A DNA stretch of 64,000 nt from Nocardioides faecalis (lineage in GTDB: Bacteria > Actinomycetota > Actinomycetes > Propionibacteriales > Nocardioidaceae), in contig NZ_CP074406.1 in the NCBI RefSeq assembly GCF_018388425.1, positions 2,852,001-2,916,000 of the forward strand, in the 5' to 3' direction. This document shows, piece by piece, positions 35,333-48,911 of this stretch (within the stretch, counting starts at the first letter, position 1; every line of letters begins with the position of its first letter). The translations under genes were made by a program, and so were the position numbers. Below the pieces are notes generated by a model. That model had not been told where the DNA came from, ran no database searches, and saw only the letters and a list, made by a program, of their open reading frames with translations.

Positions 35333-36622
35333 TCACCCGGCCTCGTGCAGGAGCCGATGCACGTCGATGCCGACGCGCTCGAACTGCTCGGGACGAGGCG
35401 GCTGACCGATGCCCCGGCGCAGAACCCCGTCGCGCCGCTCGAAGACCGTGGCCGTCTCGATCACGTCCGCCTCGATCCGGCCCGGCACGGCGACGATCTC
35501 CCTGACCTGCCGCGCGCCGCCGGGGTCGAGCCCGAGGTGGACCACGAGGTCCACGGAGGAGGCCACGGTGGGTACGACGAACCGGGCCGAGATGTTCTCC
35601 CCCGCCAGCAACGGCAGCGTGCACGCCTTGACCAGCGCCTCCCGGGCGCTGTTGGCGTGCAGGGTGCACATCCCAGGCAGACCGGCGTTGAGCGCCAGCA
35701 GGAGGTCGAGACACTCCTCGGCACGCACCTCCCCCACGATCAGCCTGCTCGGCCGCATCCGCAGCGACTCCTTGACGAGGTCGCGCAGCCGGATCTCGCC
35801 GGTGCCCTCGAGCCCTTCCTGCCGCGTCTGCAATGCGACCCAGTCCGGGTGCGGGAACCGGATCTCGTACACCTCCTCGGCGGAGATCACCCGCTCCCCG
35901 CCCGGGATCGCTGCGGCGAGGCAATTCAACATCGTCGTCTTGCCCGCCTGCGTGCCGCCGGTGACGAGGATGTTCAGCCCGGCACGGACCGAGGCGTCCA
36001 GGAACGCAGCCGCGCCCGGCGTCAGCGTGCCGAGCTCGACGAGGTCGGCCAACCGGGTCGCCCGGACCACGAACTTGCGGATGTTCACCGCGGAGAAGCC
36101 GCGGGAGATGCCTTGCAGCACCACGTGCAGGCGATGACCGGCCGGCAGCATGGCGTCCACGAACGGCCGGCTCAGGTCGATGCGCCGCCCGGTGGACTTC
36201 AACATCCGCTCCACCAGATCGGTCACCTGCGCCTCGGTCAGCACCAGGTTCGTCAGCTCGTGACGTCCGTGCCGCGCGACGAAGACCCGGTCGGGGCTGT
36301 TGATCCAGATCTCCTCCACCGTGGGGTCGTCCAGCAGCGGCTGCAGGGCACCGAAACCCGCAACCCGCGCCACCAGCTCGGCCACCAGAGCGTCGGAGTC
36401 TCCGACCGGCGCGACCGCCCCCGTCAGGCTGCGCTCGTCATGGGCGCGCACGAGCCCGACGGCGAGCCGCCGCACAGCCGCTACCTCGCGCTGCGGATCG
36501 ATGCCCTCACGTCGTACGGCGACGCGAAGCTCTTCGTCCAGCGATGCCACGACGTCGTCGGCGGCCGGAGCGGGCGCGACGGGATAGCGAGGCGCGTCGA
36601 GCGATGGCTGGAGCATGGCCAT
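35333..36622 (-). CDS. tadA: CpaF/TadA family pilus ATPase
   Basis: A 429-residue secretion ATPase. The N-terminal domain has 'DDPTVEEIWINSPDRVFV'. Walker A reads GGTQAGKTT (usual form GGTGSGKT), the Asp-box region is 'VISAEEVYEIRF', Walker B 'LIVGEVRAEE' and the His-box 'CTLHANSAREAL'. All catalytic positions appear present, with Glu in place of Asp in the Asp box. It powers Flp pilus assembly as a cytoplasmic hexamer. A GGGAG site precedes the ATG. It is the first gene of the seven-gene Tad operon. Confidence 0.92.
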   Translation of the reverse strand: MAMLQPSLDAPRYPVAPAPAADDVVASLDEELRVAVRREGIDPQREVAAVRRLAVGLVRAHDERSLTGAVAPVGDSDALVAELVARVAGFGALQPLLDDPTVEEIWINSPDRVFVARHGRHELTNLVLTEAQVTDLVERMLKSTGRRIDLSRPFVDAMLPAGHRLHVVLQGISRGFSAVNIRKFVVRATRLADLVELGTLTPGAAAFLDASVRAGLNILVTGGTQAGKTTMLNCLAAAIPGGERVISAEEVYEIRFPHPDWVALQTRQEGLEGTGEIRLRDLVKESLRMRPSRLIVGEVRAEECLDLLLALNAGLPGMCTLHANSAREALVKACTLPLLAGENISARFVVPTVASSVDLVVHLGLDPGGARQVREIVAVPGRIEADVIETATVFERRDGVLRRGIGQPPRPEQFERVGIDVHRLLHEAG

Positions 36623-36725
36623 GGCGAATCTCCCGAGCTGAGAAAACTGCAGCTGGCTTCAGCACGGTAAGCCAGCGAACGCGCTCAGGGCGAGGGCGTC
36701 GGCGCCCCCTGTGGAGAACTTTTAC

Positions 36726-37382
36726 TCACAGGCCGACAAGGCGTACGACGCCCCTGCCCACCAGGAACAAACCGACCGCGGCCAGCAGCAGCACCGTCGC
36801 CTGGCGGCTGCGGGTCTCGATGAGGTGGGTCAGCACCGCCAGCACCCGACGCGTGACAGCCGGAGCGACCTGCGTCATCGCAATCGGGAGCCAGGCCGGC
36901 AACGCCGCGAGGACCACGACGATGCCGAGCACCACGAGGCGGCCGATCAAGCCCAGCTGGCTTGTCGCAATCTCCTTCGCGATGGGAACCATCACCGCCA
37001 GCGTGGTGAAGTTCGTCGCCATCGAGAACACGCCGAACCCCAGCGCATGCACCGGGCCGAACCCGCGGGGCCGCGACGAGGCGGGATCCTTCGTGCGTGG
37101 CCGGCGATAGTGGAGCACCGCCGCGATGAGGACGAGGGCGCACCCGAGGAAGACATCGAGGGAGGCGCTGAGCCTGGGCTGCTCAGGGAGCGCGATCGAG
37201 CGACCGAAGAACACCAGCGCCGACAGGATGACCAGCGCCGTCGCACCGACGCCCAGGGCGTAGGAGCCCGCGACCCGGCGGCCGTTGCGGCCCGCGAGCA
37301 GGACGGTCTGCTCGGTGAACATCACCGGGCTGACGCCCCCCGCGAGCGCCAGCGGCATCACCAGCGCGAGCAGACTGAGCAT
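36726..37382 (-). CDS. GAP family membrane protein
   Basis: A 218-residue protein with six transmembrane segments in the LysE-like arrangement, starting 'LSLLALVMPLALAGGVSPVMFTEQTVLLAGRNGRR' (in pieces) and with a central basic loop. This fits the GAP/Sap (sulfolipid-addressing) family, which in mycobacteria helps export surface glycolipids. The ATG at 37382 is chosen because upstream codons are not membrane-like. It stands alone between tadA and the rRNA terminator. Confidence 0.72.
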   Translation of the reverse strand: MLSLLALVMPLALAGGVSPVMFTEQTVLLAGRNGRRVAGSYALGVGATALVILSALVFFGRSIALPEQPRLSASLDVFLGCALVLIAAVLHYRRPRTKDPASSRPRGFGPVHALGFGVFSMATNFTTLAVMVPIAKEIATSQLGLIGRLVVLGIVVVLAALPAWLPIAMTQVAPAVTRRVLAVLTHLIETRSRQATVLLLAAVGLFLVGRGVVRLVGL

Positions 37383-37474
37383 AGGTGGGAAGCGTAACCC
37401 CGCCGGACCGGGCGCCCCGCCGACGAGCGGACGCGACCTCTTCGCCAAGGGATCTCGATCTTCCCGGAAAACGC

Positions 37475-37510
37475 ATGAAAGGCCAGCACACGAATGTGCT
37501 GGCCTTTCAT
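37475..37510 (-). terminator. Terminator of the rRNA operon
   Basis: A perfect 16-bp stem (ATGAAAGGCCAGCACA and complement) with a CGAA tetraloop, followed on the minus strand by GCGTTTTCC. It lies about 10 bases past the 5S rRNA end. Confidence 0.93.
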
Positions 37511-37519
37511 GGAATGTTT

Positions 37520-37638
37520 GTCCGGCGGCGTCCTACTCTCCCACAGCCTCTCGGCTGCAGTACCATCGGCGCTGGCAGGCTTAACTTCCGGGTTCGGGAT
37601 GGGACCGGGTGTTTCCCTGCCGCTATGGCCGCCGTAAC
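37520..37638 (-). rRNA. rrf: 5S ribosomal RNA
   Basis: About 119 bases, starting GTTACGGCGGCCATAGCGG and carrying the conserved CCCGGTCCCATCCCGAACCCGG region and GGAAGTTAAGCC. The ends pair (GGCGGC..). It is the last RNA of the operon. Confidence 0.96.
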
Positions 37639-37794
37639 TCTATAAACCCTCACTCCACCAGCCCACAGGGGTGTGGTGGTGTGGGGTTGAATCGTGGACG
37701 CGATGCGTGGTGCGCGGAATGTCATGTGTGTTCGTGTGTTGCCATGACCCGTGTGCACATCGGATTTGTTGGATGTGTTGGGGGTTTGTTGTGG

Positions 37795-42862
<5,068 letters not shown>

Positions 42863-43249
42863 AAAATTCAATACCTGACAACCAAACAAACCTGACAATG
42901 TTAATCGCCAGAATCATTTCATTGCCGAAAAACCCACACCAGCCATAAGCTGATGCATTAATTCACAACAATCATATGCATGACACACTGTTGAGTTCTC
43001 AAACATCACACGCACTCGCGCCTCAACCCGATCCGGGCCTTGGTCGCGGGGCAACCTGTGAAACGTTACTCGGCCGATCCGAGCCGGTCAACTCCGCGAG
43101 GAGCAACCCGACTCGCACACACCAAGCACCCCGGACACACGACAAGAACCTTTGTTCTGGGCCCTAGGCCCGGAGGTTCTCGCTGCGTTCCCGCGGCGAG
43201 AAGGAACATTACCAACACATGTCCCGGGGGTTGCAAATCGGGGTGCCCC
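42863..43249 (-). other. rRNA leader and promoter region
   Basis: About 390 bases between galE and 16S rRNA with no gene. It contains TTTGAGAACTCAACAG (minus strand, 42988-43003), the leader element typical of actinobacterial rRNA operons and linked to antitermination and processing, and the promoter described separately. Confidence 0.85.
43063..43091 (-). promoter_or_regulatory. rRNA operon promoter
   Basis: On the minus strand TTGACC (43086-43091) and TAACGT (43063-43068) are separated by exactly 17 bases. This is the best sigma-A promoter in the window and lies about 200 bases before the 16S gene. Confidence 0.8.
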
Positions 43250-44350
43250 TCAGCGTCCGGAGCCCACCGCCACCGGGTCGGCGAGGCTGTCGATCACGGT
43301 GCCGATCACGGGGTCGGCCGCGTAGGCGGCGCGCCCGGCGCGCTGTGGCAGGCCGTCGAGATCGGGCAGCACGGCCGGGCGGTGGGCGAACCACGCCAGC
43401 GTGTCCGCGATCCCCTCGGTCAGGTCGCGCTGCGCCGTCCACCCCAGCAACCGGGCGGCCCGGTCGCTGCGGGTGTAGGCCCCTGCCGTGTCCCCCGGCC
43501 TGCGGGGTGCGGTGGTCACCGGCACCGGCTCGCCGGTGACCTCCTCGAAGGCCGCCACCAGCTCCCGGACCGTCGTACCCCGGCCCGTGCCCAGGTTGAT
43601 CGCCGCGTGCCGGGAGCCGTCCAGCGCCCGGTCGAAGCGCTCGATCGCCGCGACGTGTGCCCGGGCGAGGTCCCACACGTGCACGTAGTCGCGGATCCCG
43701 GAGCCGTCGCGGGTCTCGAAGTCGGTGCCCGTCACCTGGAAGGGACGCTGCTGTGACCAGGCCTCGACCAGCTTGCCCAGCGCGTGGCTCGGGACCGGCA
43801 CCTGGAGCCCGGTGCGCAGCCGTGGGTCCGCGCCGATCGGGTTGAAGTAGCGAAGCGACAGCGCCCGCAGCCGACCGGCTGCGGTGATGTCCTCCAGCAT
43901 CGTCTCCACCACGAGCTTGGTCCGGGCGTACGGACTCTGCGGCTCCAGCGCGGAGTCCTCGTCGACGGTGAAGTCGGCGTCCGCGCGGTAGATGGACGCC
44001 GAGCTGCTGAACACCAAGTCGCGGATCCCGCGCTGCTGCAGCGTGTCGACCAGGCTGAGCGTGGCGGCCACGTTGGCGCGGTAGTAGTCGACCGGCCGGG
44101 CCACCGAGTCGGGCACCACGATCAGCGCCGCGCAGTGGATGACCACCTTGATGCCGGGGTTCTCGTCGAGCACCCGGTGCATGAGCGCGGCGTCGGCGAT
44201 GTCGCCCTCGTAGAAGCAGCGGCCGCGGGTGAACTCCCGCCGTCCGGTCACCAGGTTGTCCACGATCACCGGACGGTGACCCGCCTCGATGGCGGCACTG
44301 GCGACCGTGCTGCCGATGAACCCGGCTCCCCCGGTGACGAGCACGTCCAT
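43250..44350 (-). CDS. galE: UDP-glucose 4-epimerase-like NAD-dependent epimerase
   Basis: A 366-residue extended SDR. The cofactor motif is 'GGAGFIGS', the catalytic Ser/Tyr/Lys are in 'SSSASIY' and 'YARTK', and 'LRYFNPIGADP' and 'IRDYVHVWDLARAH' are GalE hallmarks. It interconverts UDP-glucose and UDP-galactose or N-acetyl forms to supply sugars. The C-terminus is about 30 residues longer than usual and ends in a hydrophilic tail. It is the last gene of the polysaccharide operon, six bases after the Wzz-like gene. Confidence 0.88.
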   Translation of the reverse strand: MDVLVTGGAGFIGSTVASAAIEAGHRPVIVDNLVTGRREFTRGRCFYEGDIADAALMHRVLDENPGIKVVIHCAALIVVPDSVARPVDYYRANVAATLSLVDTLQQRGIRDLVFSSSASIYRADADFTVDEDSALEPQSPYARTKLVVETMLEDITAAGRLRALSLRYFNPIGADPRLRTGLQVPVPSHALGKLVEAWSQQRPFQVTGTDFETRDGSGIRDYVHVWDLARAHVAAIERFDRALDGSRHAAINLGTGRGTTVRELVAAFEEVTGEPVPVTTAPRRPGDTAGAYTRSDRAARLLGWTAQRDLTEGIADTLAWFAHRPAVLPDLDGLPQRAGRAAYAADPVIGTVIDSLADPVAVGSGR

Positions 44351-44356
44351 CGCCGC

Positions 44357-45703
44357 TCACGCCCCCGTCGTCGTACGACGCACGCGGGGGGCGGGAGCAC
44401 GCGAGCCGTCGCGCAGCACCGCACCCAGCACCCGGGTGTCGACCATGCGCAGGTGCTCGGCCACCCGCTCCAGGTGCCGGGGGTTCACCCGACCCGCGCT
44501 CACGGTGAGCAGGAGCGCGCCGTGGATGGCCATGATCCGGGCGTCCTCGGAGACGGAGACCGCCGCGGCGTGCACCACCACCACGTCGTAGTGCGCCTCG
44601 GTCTGCTCGAGCAGCTCACGGAACCGCATCTCCAGCAGGCTGGGCGGTGCGAGGTGCGCCGCGCCCAGGCCGAGCACGTCGAAGCCCGCCTCGATCTCGG
44701 GATGCACCGCGTCGAGCAGCGGCACGGAGCCGGCGAGCACGTCGTACAGGCCGGGGTCGCCGTCCCGGTCCAGCACGGGGTGGCGCCGCGGCGTGTCCCG
44801 GTCGCCGTCGATGAGCAGCACCCGGTGCCCGACGTCGGCCAGGGCGGCGGCCAGGTTCGCCTCCACCCATCCCGGGTGCGGGTCGGAGCCGACGCCGGGG
44901 GCGACCACCAGGAGCCGGGTGGGCTGGTGGGTGCTGGCGAACTCCACTCCCAGCCGCAGCGCCCGGAACGCCCCGGTCTCCGGGGTGCGGGGGCGGGTCG
45001 CGGGCATGCCGACGGGGTCCGAGGGCTGCGGCAGGACGCCGAGCACGGTCGCCCCGGTCGCCTCGAGCACCTCCTGCGGGGTGTCGACGGTGCGGAAGGT
45101 GCGGTCGAGCAGGACCGCGACCGCGAGCGCCAGGCCCAGCGCCAGCGCCATCCCGGCGAGGACCGTCACGGGGATGTCCGGCGAGCTGGCCTCCTCGGGC
45201 ACCTCGGCCGGCTCGGTCACGCTGAACACGAACGCGCCCTCGCTGGGGTCGTGCTCGGGAAGCTCGTTGGCGACCGCGTTGGCCACCAGGGCGGCACGCT
45301 CCGGGTCGACGTCGGTGACCGCGACCTGGATGATCACGGTGCCCGCCACGACCTCGCCCTCGACACGGTCACGCAGCTGCTCGACGTCCAGGGCACCGGT
45401 GCTGCGGGCGACCTGCTCCAGCAGCGGGCCCGACGTCGCCACCCGGGCCATGGTGCCGAGCAGGTCCTCGTAGTTGGCGGCCGACGAGCTCGCGGCGGGC
45501 GCGGGCGTCGCGGCGACCCGCGCGGTCGCGGTGTAGTGCCGTTCCGCGGTGGCGAGGCCCAGCCCGACCGTGCCGGCGACGACGGCGATCACCAGCAGCA
45601 CCGCCCACCGGCGCCGCCACAGCAGGGCGGGCAGGGCACGGAGGCCGCCGGGACGGGGCGCGGCGGTCGCGGCCGCGGTCAGAGGGGTGGCGGTGGAGGT
45701 CAT
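44357..45703 (-). CDS. Wzz/chain-length-determinant protein with degenerate BY-kinase domain
   Basis: A 448-residue protein. The first half is a Wzz-type co-polymerase: transmembrane helix at ~30-50, an external part with 'ATARVAATPAP' and 'VIIQVAVTDVDPERAALVANAVANEL' (read in pieces), and a second helix near 175-200. The second half has the fold order of a bacterial tyrosine kinase: 'FRALRLGVEFA', then where Walker A should be 'APGVGSDPHPGW', then Walker A' 'VLLIDGDRDTP'. The Walker A Lys and Ser/Thr are missing and no C-terminal Tyr cluster is present, so it probably does not phosphorylate. It likely controls chain length. Confidence 0.8.
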   Translation of the reverse strand: MTSTATPLTAAATAAPRPGGLRALPALLWRRRWAVLLVIAVVAGTVGLGLATAERHYTATARVAATPAPAASSSAANYEDLLGTMARVATSGPLLEQVARSTGALDVEQLRDRVEGEVVAGTVIIQVAVTDVDPERAALVANAVANELPEHDPSEGAFVFSVTEPAEVPEEASSPDIPVTVLAGMALALGLALAVAVLLDRTFRTVDTPQEVLEATGATVLGVLPQPSDPVGMPATRPRTPETGAFRALRLGVEFASTHQPTRLLVVAPGVGSDPHPGWVEANLAAALADVGHRVLLIDGDRDTPRRHPVLDRDGDPGLYDVLAGSVPLLDAVHPEIEAGFDVLGLGAAHLAPPSLLEMRFRELLEQTEAHYDVVVVHAAAVSVSEDARIMAIHGALLLTVSAGRVNPRHLERVAEHLRMVDTRVLGAVLRDGSRAPAPRVRRTTTGA

Positions 45704-46557
45704 CGGGTCTCCTGATCGGACGGACAGCGGTCGGGGACTCCGGCGGTCTCCCCCGCCGGGATGGGGTAGGCGAGGACCCGGTCGACCCGGGTGCGGGCCG
45801 GGACCGGGCGCAGCAGCTGCATCCGCACGCTGCGGCGGCTCCGGTCGGCGAAGCAGTAGAAGCGGCCGGAGATGACGCCGACCAGGCGGCCGGTCGCGTC
45901 CTCGAGCAGCGCCTGGCCCACGACGAAGCCGCGCACGTCGCCGGTCGCCCTGAGCACCGCGCGGACCTCGGTGTCGCCGGGCAGCCGGCGCAGCCGGGTC
46001 TCGGAGACCGTCAGCCGGGCCGGGGTCGGCTCGGTGTCGGCGAAGCGCACCTGCAGGTAGCGCACGCGCACCTGCGCCACGTCCTCGACCGGGACGTCGA
46101 GGTCGGCGAACACGCCGTACGACGCGCCCGGGGGCAGGCCGAGCACGGTGCAGCAGGTGGTGGCCGGGTGGGCGGAGGCCACTCCGACGGGGGCCCCGCG
46201 GGCATCCAGGGCGACCACCTGCAGCTCGGCGCGGAGCACCGTGCGGTCCGAGGCGTTGCGCACCTCGACGGCGAGCTGGTCGCCGTGCCCGCCCCAGCGC
46301 ACCACCTCGAGGGCGGCCAGCGCCCCGTGGCTCGTGCCGGTCTCCGTGGTGCGGCCGGGGGTGCTGCTCGGGTCGCTGGTCGGGTCGCTGGCCGGGTCGC
46401 TGGTCGGGCTGCTGACGCCGGCACCGGGGTGGGCGTCGCCGGCCGGCAGCGGGCCGCGGGTCATCAGGAACGCGCCCAGGACCCCGGCCAGCACGATGAT
46501 CGCGACGAGCACCGCCGGCCAGACCTGCCGGTGCGTCGAGACGCCGAGGCCGTTCAT
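45700..46557 (-). CDS. Membrane-anchored protein of the polysaccharide cluster, unknown
   Basis: A 285-residue protein with one N-terminal transmembrane helix (about 13-33), a Ser/Asp/Pro-rich linker with repeated S-D-P units, and an external beta-rich domain containing 'LAVEVRNASDRTVLRAELQVVALD' (in pieces) and two later Cys ('TTCCTV', 'YCFAD'). The linker and domain resemble FxLYD-type repeats, which is a weak resemblance. It overlaps both neighbours by four bases and so belongs to the operon. The function is not known. Confidence 0.7.
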   Translation of the reverse strand: MNGLGVSTHRQVWPAVLVAIIVLAGVLGAFLMTRGPLPAGDAHPGAGVSSPTSDPASDPTSDPSSTPGRTTETGTSHGALAALEVVRWGGHGDQLAVEVRNASDRTVLRAELQVVALDARGAPVGVASAHPATTCCTVLGLPPGASYGVFADLDVPVEDVAQVRVRYLQVRFADTEPTPARLTVSETRLRRLPGDTEVRAVLRATGDVRGFVVGQALLEDATGRLVGVISGRFYCFADRSRRSVRMQLLRPVPARTRVDRVLAYPIPAGETAGVPDRCPSDQETR

Positions 46558-47771
46558 CGCGCGATCCCGGAGGTGGGCGCGGCGGGGGCAGCGGTGACGG
46601 TACGCGCTGCGACGGGGGTGGCTCCCGAAACGGAGGCGGCTGCGACAGGGGCGGCGACGGGAGCGCGGCGGGCGAGGAGGGCGTCGTACTGCTCGCGGTA
46701 GCCGGCGAGCATCCGCTCCGCTGCGAAGCGGCGCTGGACGAGCTCGCGGCCACGGGCGCCCAGGGTCGCCCGGCGGTGCGGGTCGTCGACGAGCTCGGCG
46801 AGCGCGTCGGCCAACGCGGCAGCCGATCCCGGTGCCACGAGCCGGACCGCCTCGCCCAGGGTCTCGAGCACGCCGCCGACCCGGGAGACGACGACCGGCA
46901 CACCGGCGGCCATGGCCTCCAGCACGCTGATCGGCAGGCCCTCCCAGTCGGTGGGCAGCACCACGAGGTCGGCGGCCCCGAGCAGCCGGTCGACGTCGCT
47001 GCGCTCGCCGAGCAGACGGACCCGTCCGTCCAGCCCGGCATCCGCCACCGCGGCGCGGACCCGCCCCCGGGTGGGGCCGTCGCCGGCGAGCAGCAGGACG
47101 GCTCGGTCGGCGACCCGCGGCCACGCCTCGACGAGCAGGTCGTGCCGCTTCTGCTTCGCGAGGCGGGCCGCGCAGAGCACGACCACCTCGTCCTCGGCGA
47201 TGCCCAGTGCGGCCCGCACCGCCGCTCGGGTCCGGGACGACGCACCTGCCGGACTCGCGACGGCGTTCTCGACGGGGCTCTCGACTGGGTTCTCGACGGC
47301 GTTCTCGACGACGTGGACGGAGCCCGCCGGGACGCCGTACACCTCCAGCTGGGCGGCGAGGTAGGGCGAGACCGCCACCACGGCGTCGGTGCTGGCCCGC
47401 AGCAGCCGGGCGCTGTGCGCCAGGGCCGAAGCGGGTACGCCGTGCAGGGTCGTCAGCACCGGCACCGAGGGACCGAAGGCGGCCCGGGCCACCGCCGCGG
47501 CCTTGACGTTGTGGGCGTGCACGAGGTCGGGGCGATCGTCGAACGCGCGGCGCAGCGCGGAGACGCTGCGCAGCAGGTCCCGGGGCCGGCGGCTGTCCAG
47601 CGGCACCCGGTGGTGCCGCACACCGGCGGCGGTGAGCGCACCGACCCGGAATCCGCCCGCGCTGGCGAGGACCGACTCGTGGCCTTGGGCCCGGACGTCC
47701 CGGGCGAGCATGGAGGCGACGACCTCCGCCCCGCCGGCGCCGAGGACCGGGATCACCGAGAGCACCCTCAT
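46554..47771 (-). CDS. Glycosyltransferase family 4 (GT-B fold)
   Basis: A 405-residue GT-B enzyme. The acceptor half begins 'VLSVIPVLGAGGAEVVASML'; the donor half has 'VVLCAARLAKQKRHDLLVEA' and the nucleotide-sugar E-x7-E region 'PTDWEGLPISVLEAMAAGVPVVVSRVGG'. It adds a sugar to the lipid-linked repeat on the cytoplasmic face. An in-frame repeat makes the segment 'VENAVENPVESPVENAV' between the two halves (47270-47320). It overlaps both neighbours by four bases. Confidence 0.87.
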   Translation of the reverse strand: MRVLSVIPVLGAGGAEVVASMLARDVRAQGHESVLASAGGFRVGALTAAGVRHHRVPLDSRRPRDLLRSVSALRRAFDDRPDLVHAHNVKAAAVARAAFGPSVPVLTTLHGVPASALAHSARLLRASTDAVVAVSPYLAAQLEVYGVPAGSVHVVENAVENPVESPVENAVASPAGASSRTRAAVRAALGIAEDEVVVLCAARLAKQKRHDLLVEAWPRVADRAVLLLAGDGPTRGRVRAAVADAGLDGRVRLLGERSDVDRLLGAADLVVLPTDWEGLPISVLEAMAAGVPVVVSRVGGVLETLGEAVRLVAPGSAAALADALAELVDDPHRRATLGARGRELVQRRFAAERMLAGYREQYDALLARRAPVAAPVAAASVSGATPVAARTVTAAPAAPTSGIAR

Positions 47772-48910
47772 CGGGCCACCTCCGCATAGGCCTCGAGCAG
47801 CCGGTCCACGCAGCCGCCCAGGGTGAAGCGATCGGCGACGCGGTTCCGGGCGCTGGCCCCGAGCCGGTCGCGCAGGGCCGGGTCGTCGGCGAGGCGGACC
47901 AGCTCGGCCCGCAGTCCGTCGACGTCCCCGGCGGTGAAGAGGAGCCCGTCCACCCCGTCGCGGACGATCTCCGCGACCCCGCCGACGCGGGAGGCGATGA
48001 CCGGCAGGCCGCAGGCCATCGCCTGCAGCAGGGCCATCGGGCACGCCTCGGCGGCCGAGGAGAGCACGAACACGTCCGCCGTGCGCAACAGCGGTGCGGG
48101 GTCGTCGTGGAAGCCCACGAGGTGCACCCGGTCCGGGGCGAGGGAGTCGGCCAACGCGGCGACCCGGGTGCGCTGGGGCCCGTCGCCGACGAGCACCAGC
48201 TCGACGTCGTCGAGCGGTGCCACGGCCCGGACCAGGTCGGGCACCCGCTTGACCGGCTGCATCACCCCGACCCAGACGACGCGCAACGGTCGGGGCGGGC
48301 TCGGCGCGTCCTCCTGGGTCGCGTGGCCGGCAGCCTCGCCCGGGGCGTCCAGCGGCAGCAGCCACCGCGGCGACACGCCGTTGTGCACCGTACGCACCCG
48401 GTCGGCCCGGATGCCGACGTGGTCGCGGGCGTAGCGGGCCACCGCCTCGCAGGGCGTGACGACGAGCGAGCGCGGGGTCCGGGCGAGCCAGCGCTCCGCG
48501 AGCAGGTTGTCCATCCGGCTGCGGGCCGACGGCGCGGCGATCCGCAGGTTCCCCGGCACGAGCGGGGCGAGCGGGTCCGGCACCCCGTGCAGCGTGTAGA
48601 CGGTGCCGGTCTGGGCCGCGGCGCCGAGCATCCGGCCGGCCACGCCGGCGCGGCGGTCCTGGCAGTGCACGACGTCGGGGCGCAGCGCCGCCACCGTGCG
48701 GGCGGCCCGGGCGGCACCGCGGACGTCGTGGCGGGTGCGCACGTGCACGACGTGCACCTGGACGCCGAGCCGTGCGGCCCGCTCGGCGTGGGCGCCGGGC
48801 GGGCCGACGAGGTGGCTGTCGTGCCCCCGGGCCGCGAGCTCGGCCGCCACCTCCACCGCGTGGTCGACCGGGCCGCCACGGTCCTGGGTGATGAGCTGGA
48901 CGACGCGCAT
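47768..48910 (-). CDS. Glycosyltransferase family 4 (GT-B fold)
   Basis: A 380-residue GT-B enzyme. 'VQLITQDRGGPVDHAVEVAAEL' opens the acceptor domain. The donor domain has 'VVWVGVMQPVKRVPDLVRAV' and 'SSAAEACPMALLQAMACGLPVIASRVGGVAEIV' (in pieces), where the first Glu of E-x7-E is Glu in 'AEACP'. It is one base from the ligase-like gene and overlaps the next glycosyltransferase by four bases. Sugar and linkage are unknown. Confidence 0.87.
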   Translation of the reverse strand: MRVVQLITQDRGGPVDHAVEVAAELAARGHDSHLVGPPGAHAERAARLGVQVHVVHVRTRHDVRGAARAARTVAALRPDVVHCQDRRAGVAGRMLGAAAQTGTVYTLHGVPDPLAPLVPGNLRIAAPSARSRMDNLLAERWLARTPRSLVVTPCEAVARYARDHVGIRADRVRTVHNGVSPRWLLPLDAPGEAAGHATQEDAPSPPRPLRVVWVGVMQPVKRVPDLVRAVAPLDDVELVLVGDGPQRTRVAALADSLAPDRVHLVGFHDDPAPLLRTADVFVLSSAAEACPMALLQAMACGLPVIASRVGGVAEIVRDGVDGLLFTAGDVDGLRAELVRLADDPALRDRLGASARNRVADRFTLGGCVDRLLEAYAEVAR

Positions 48911-48911
48911 C

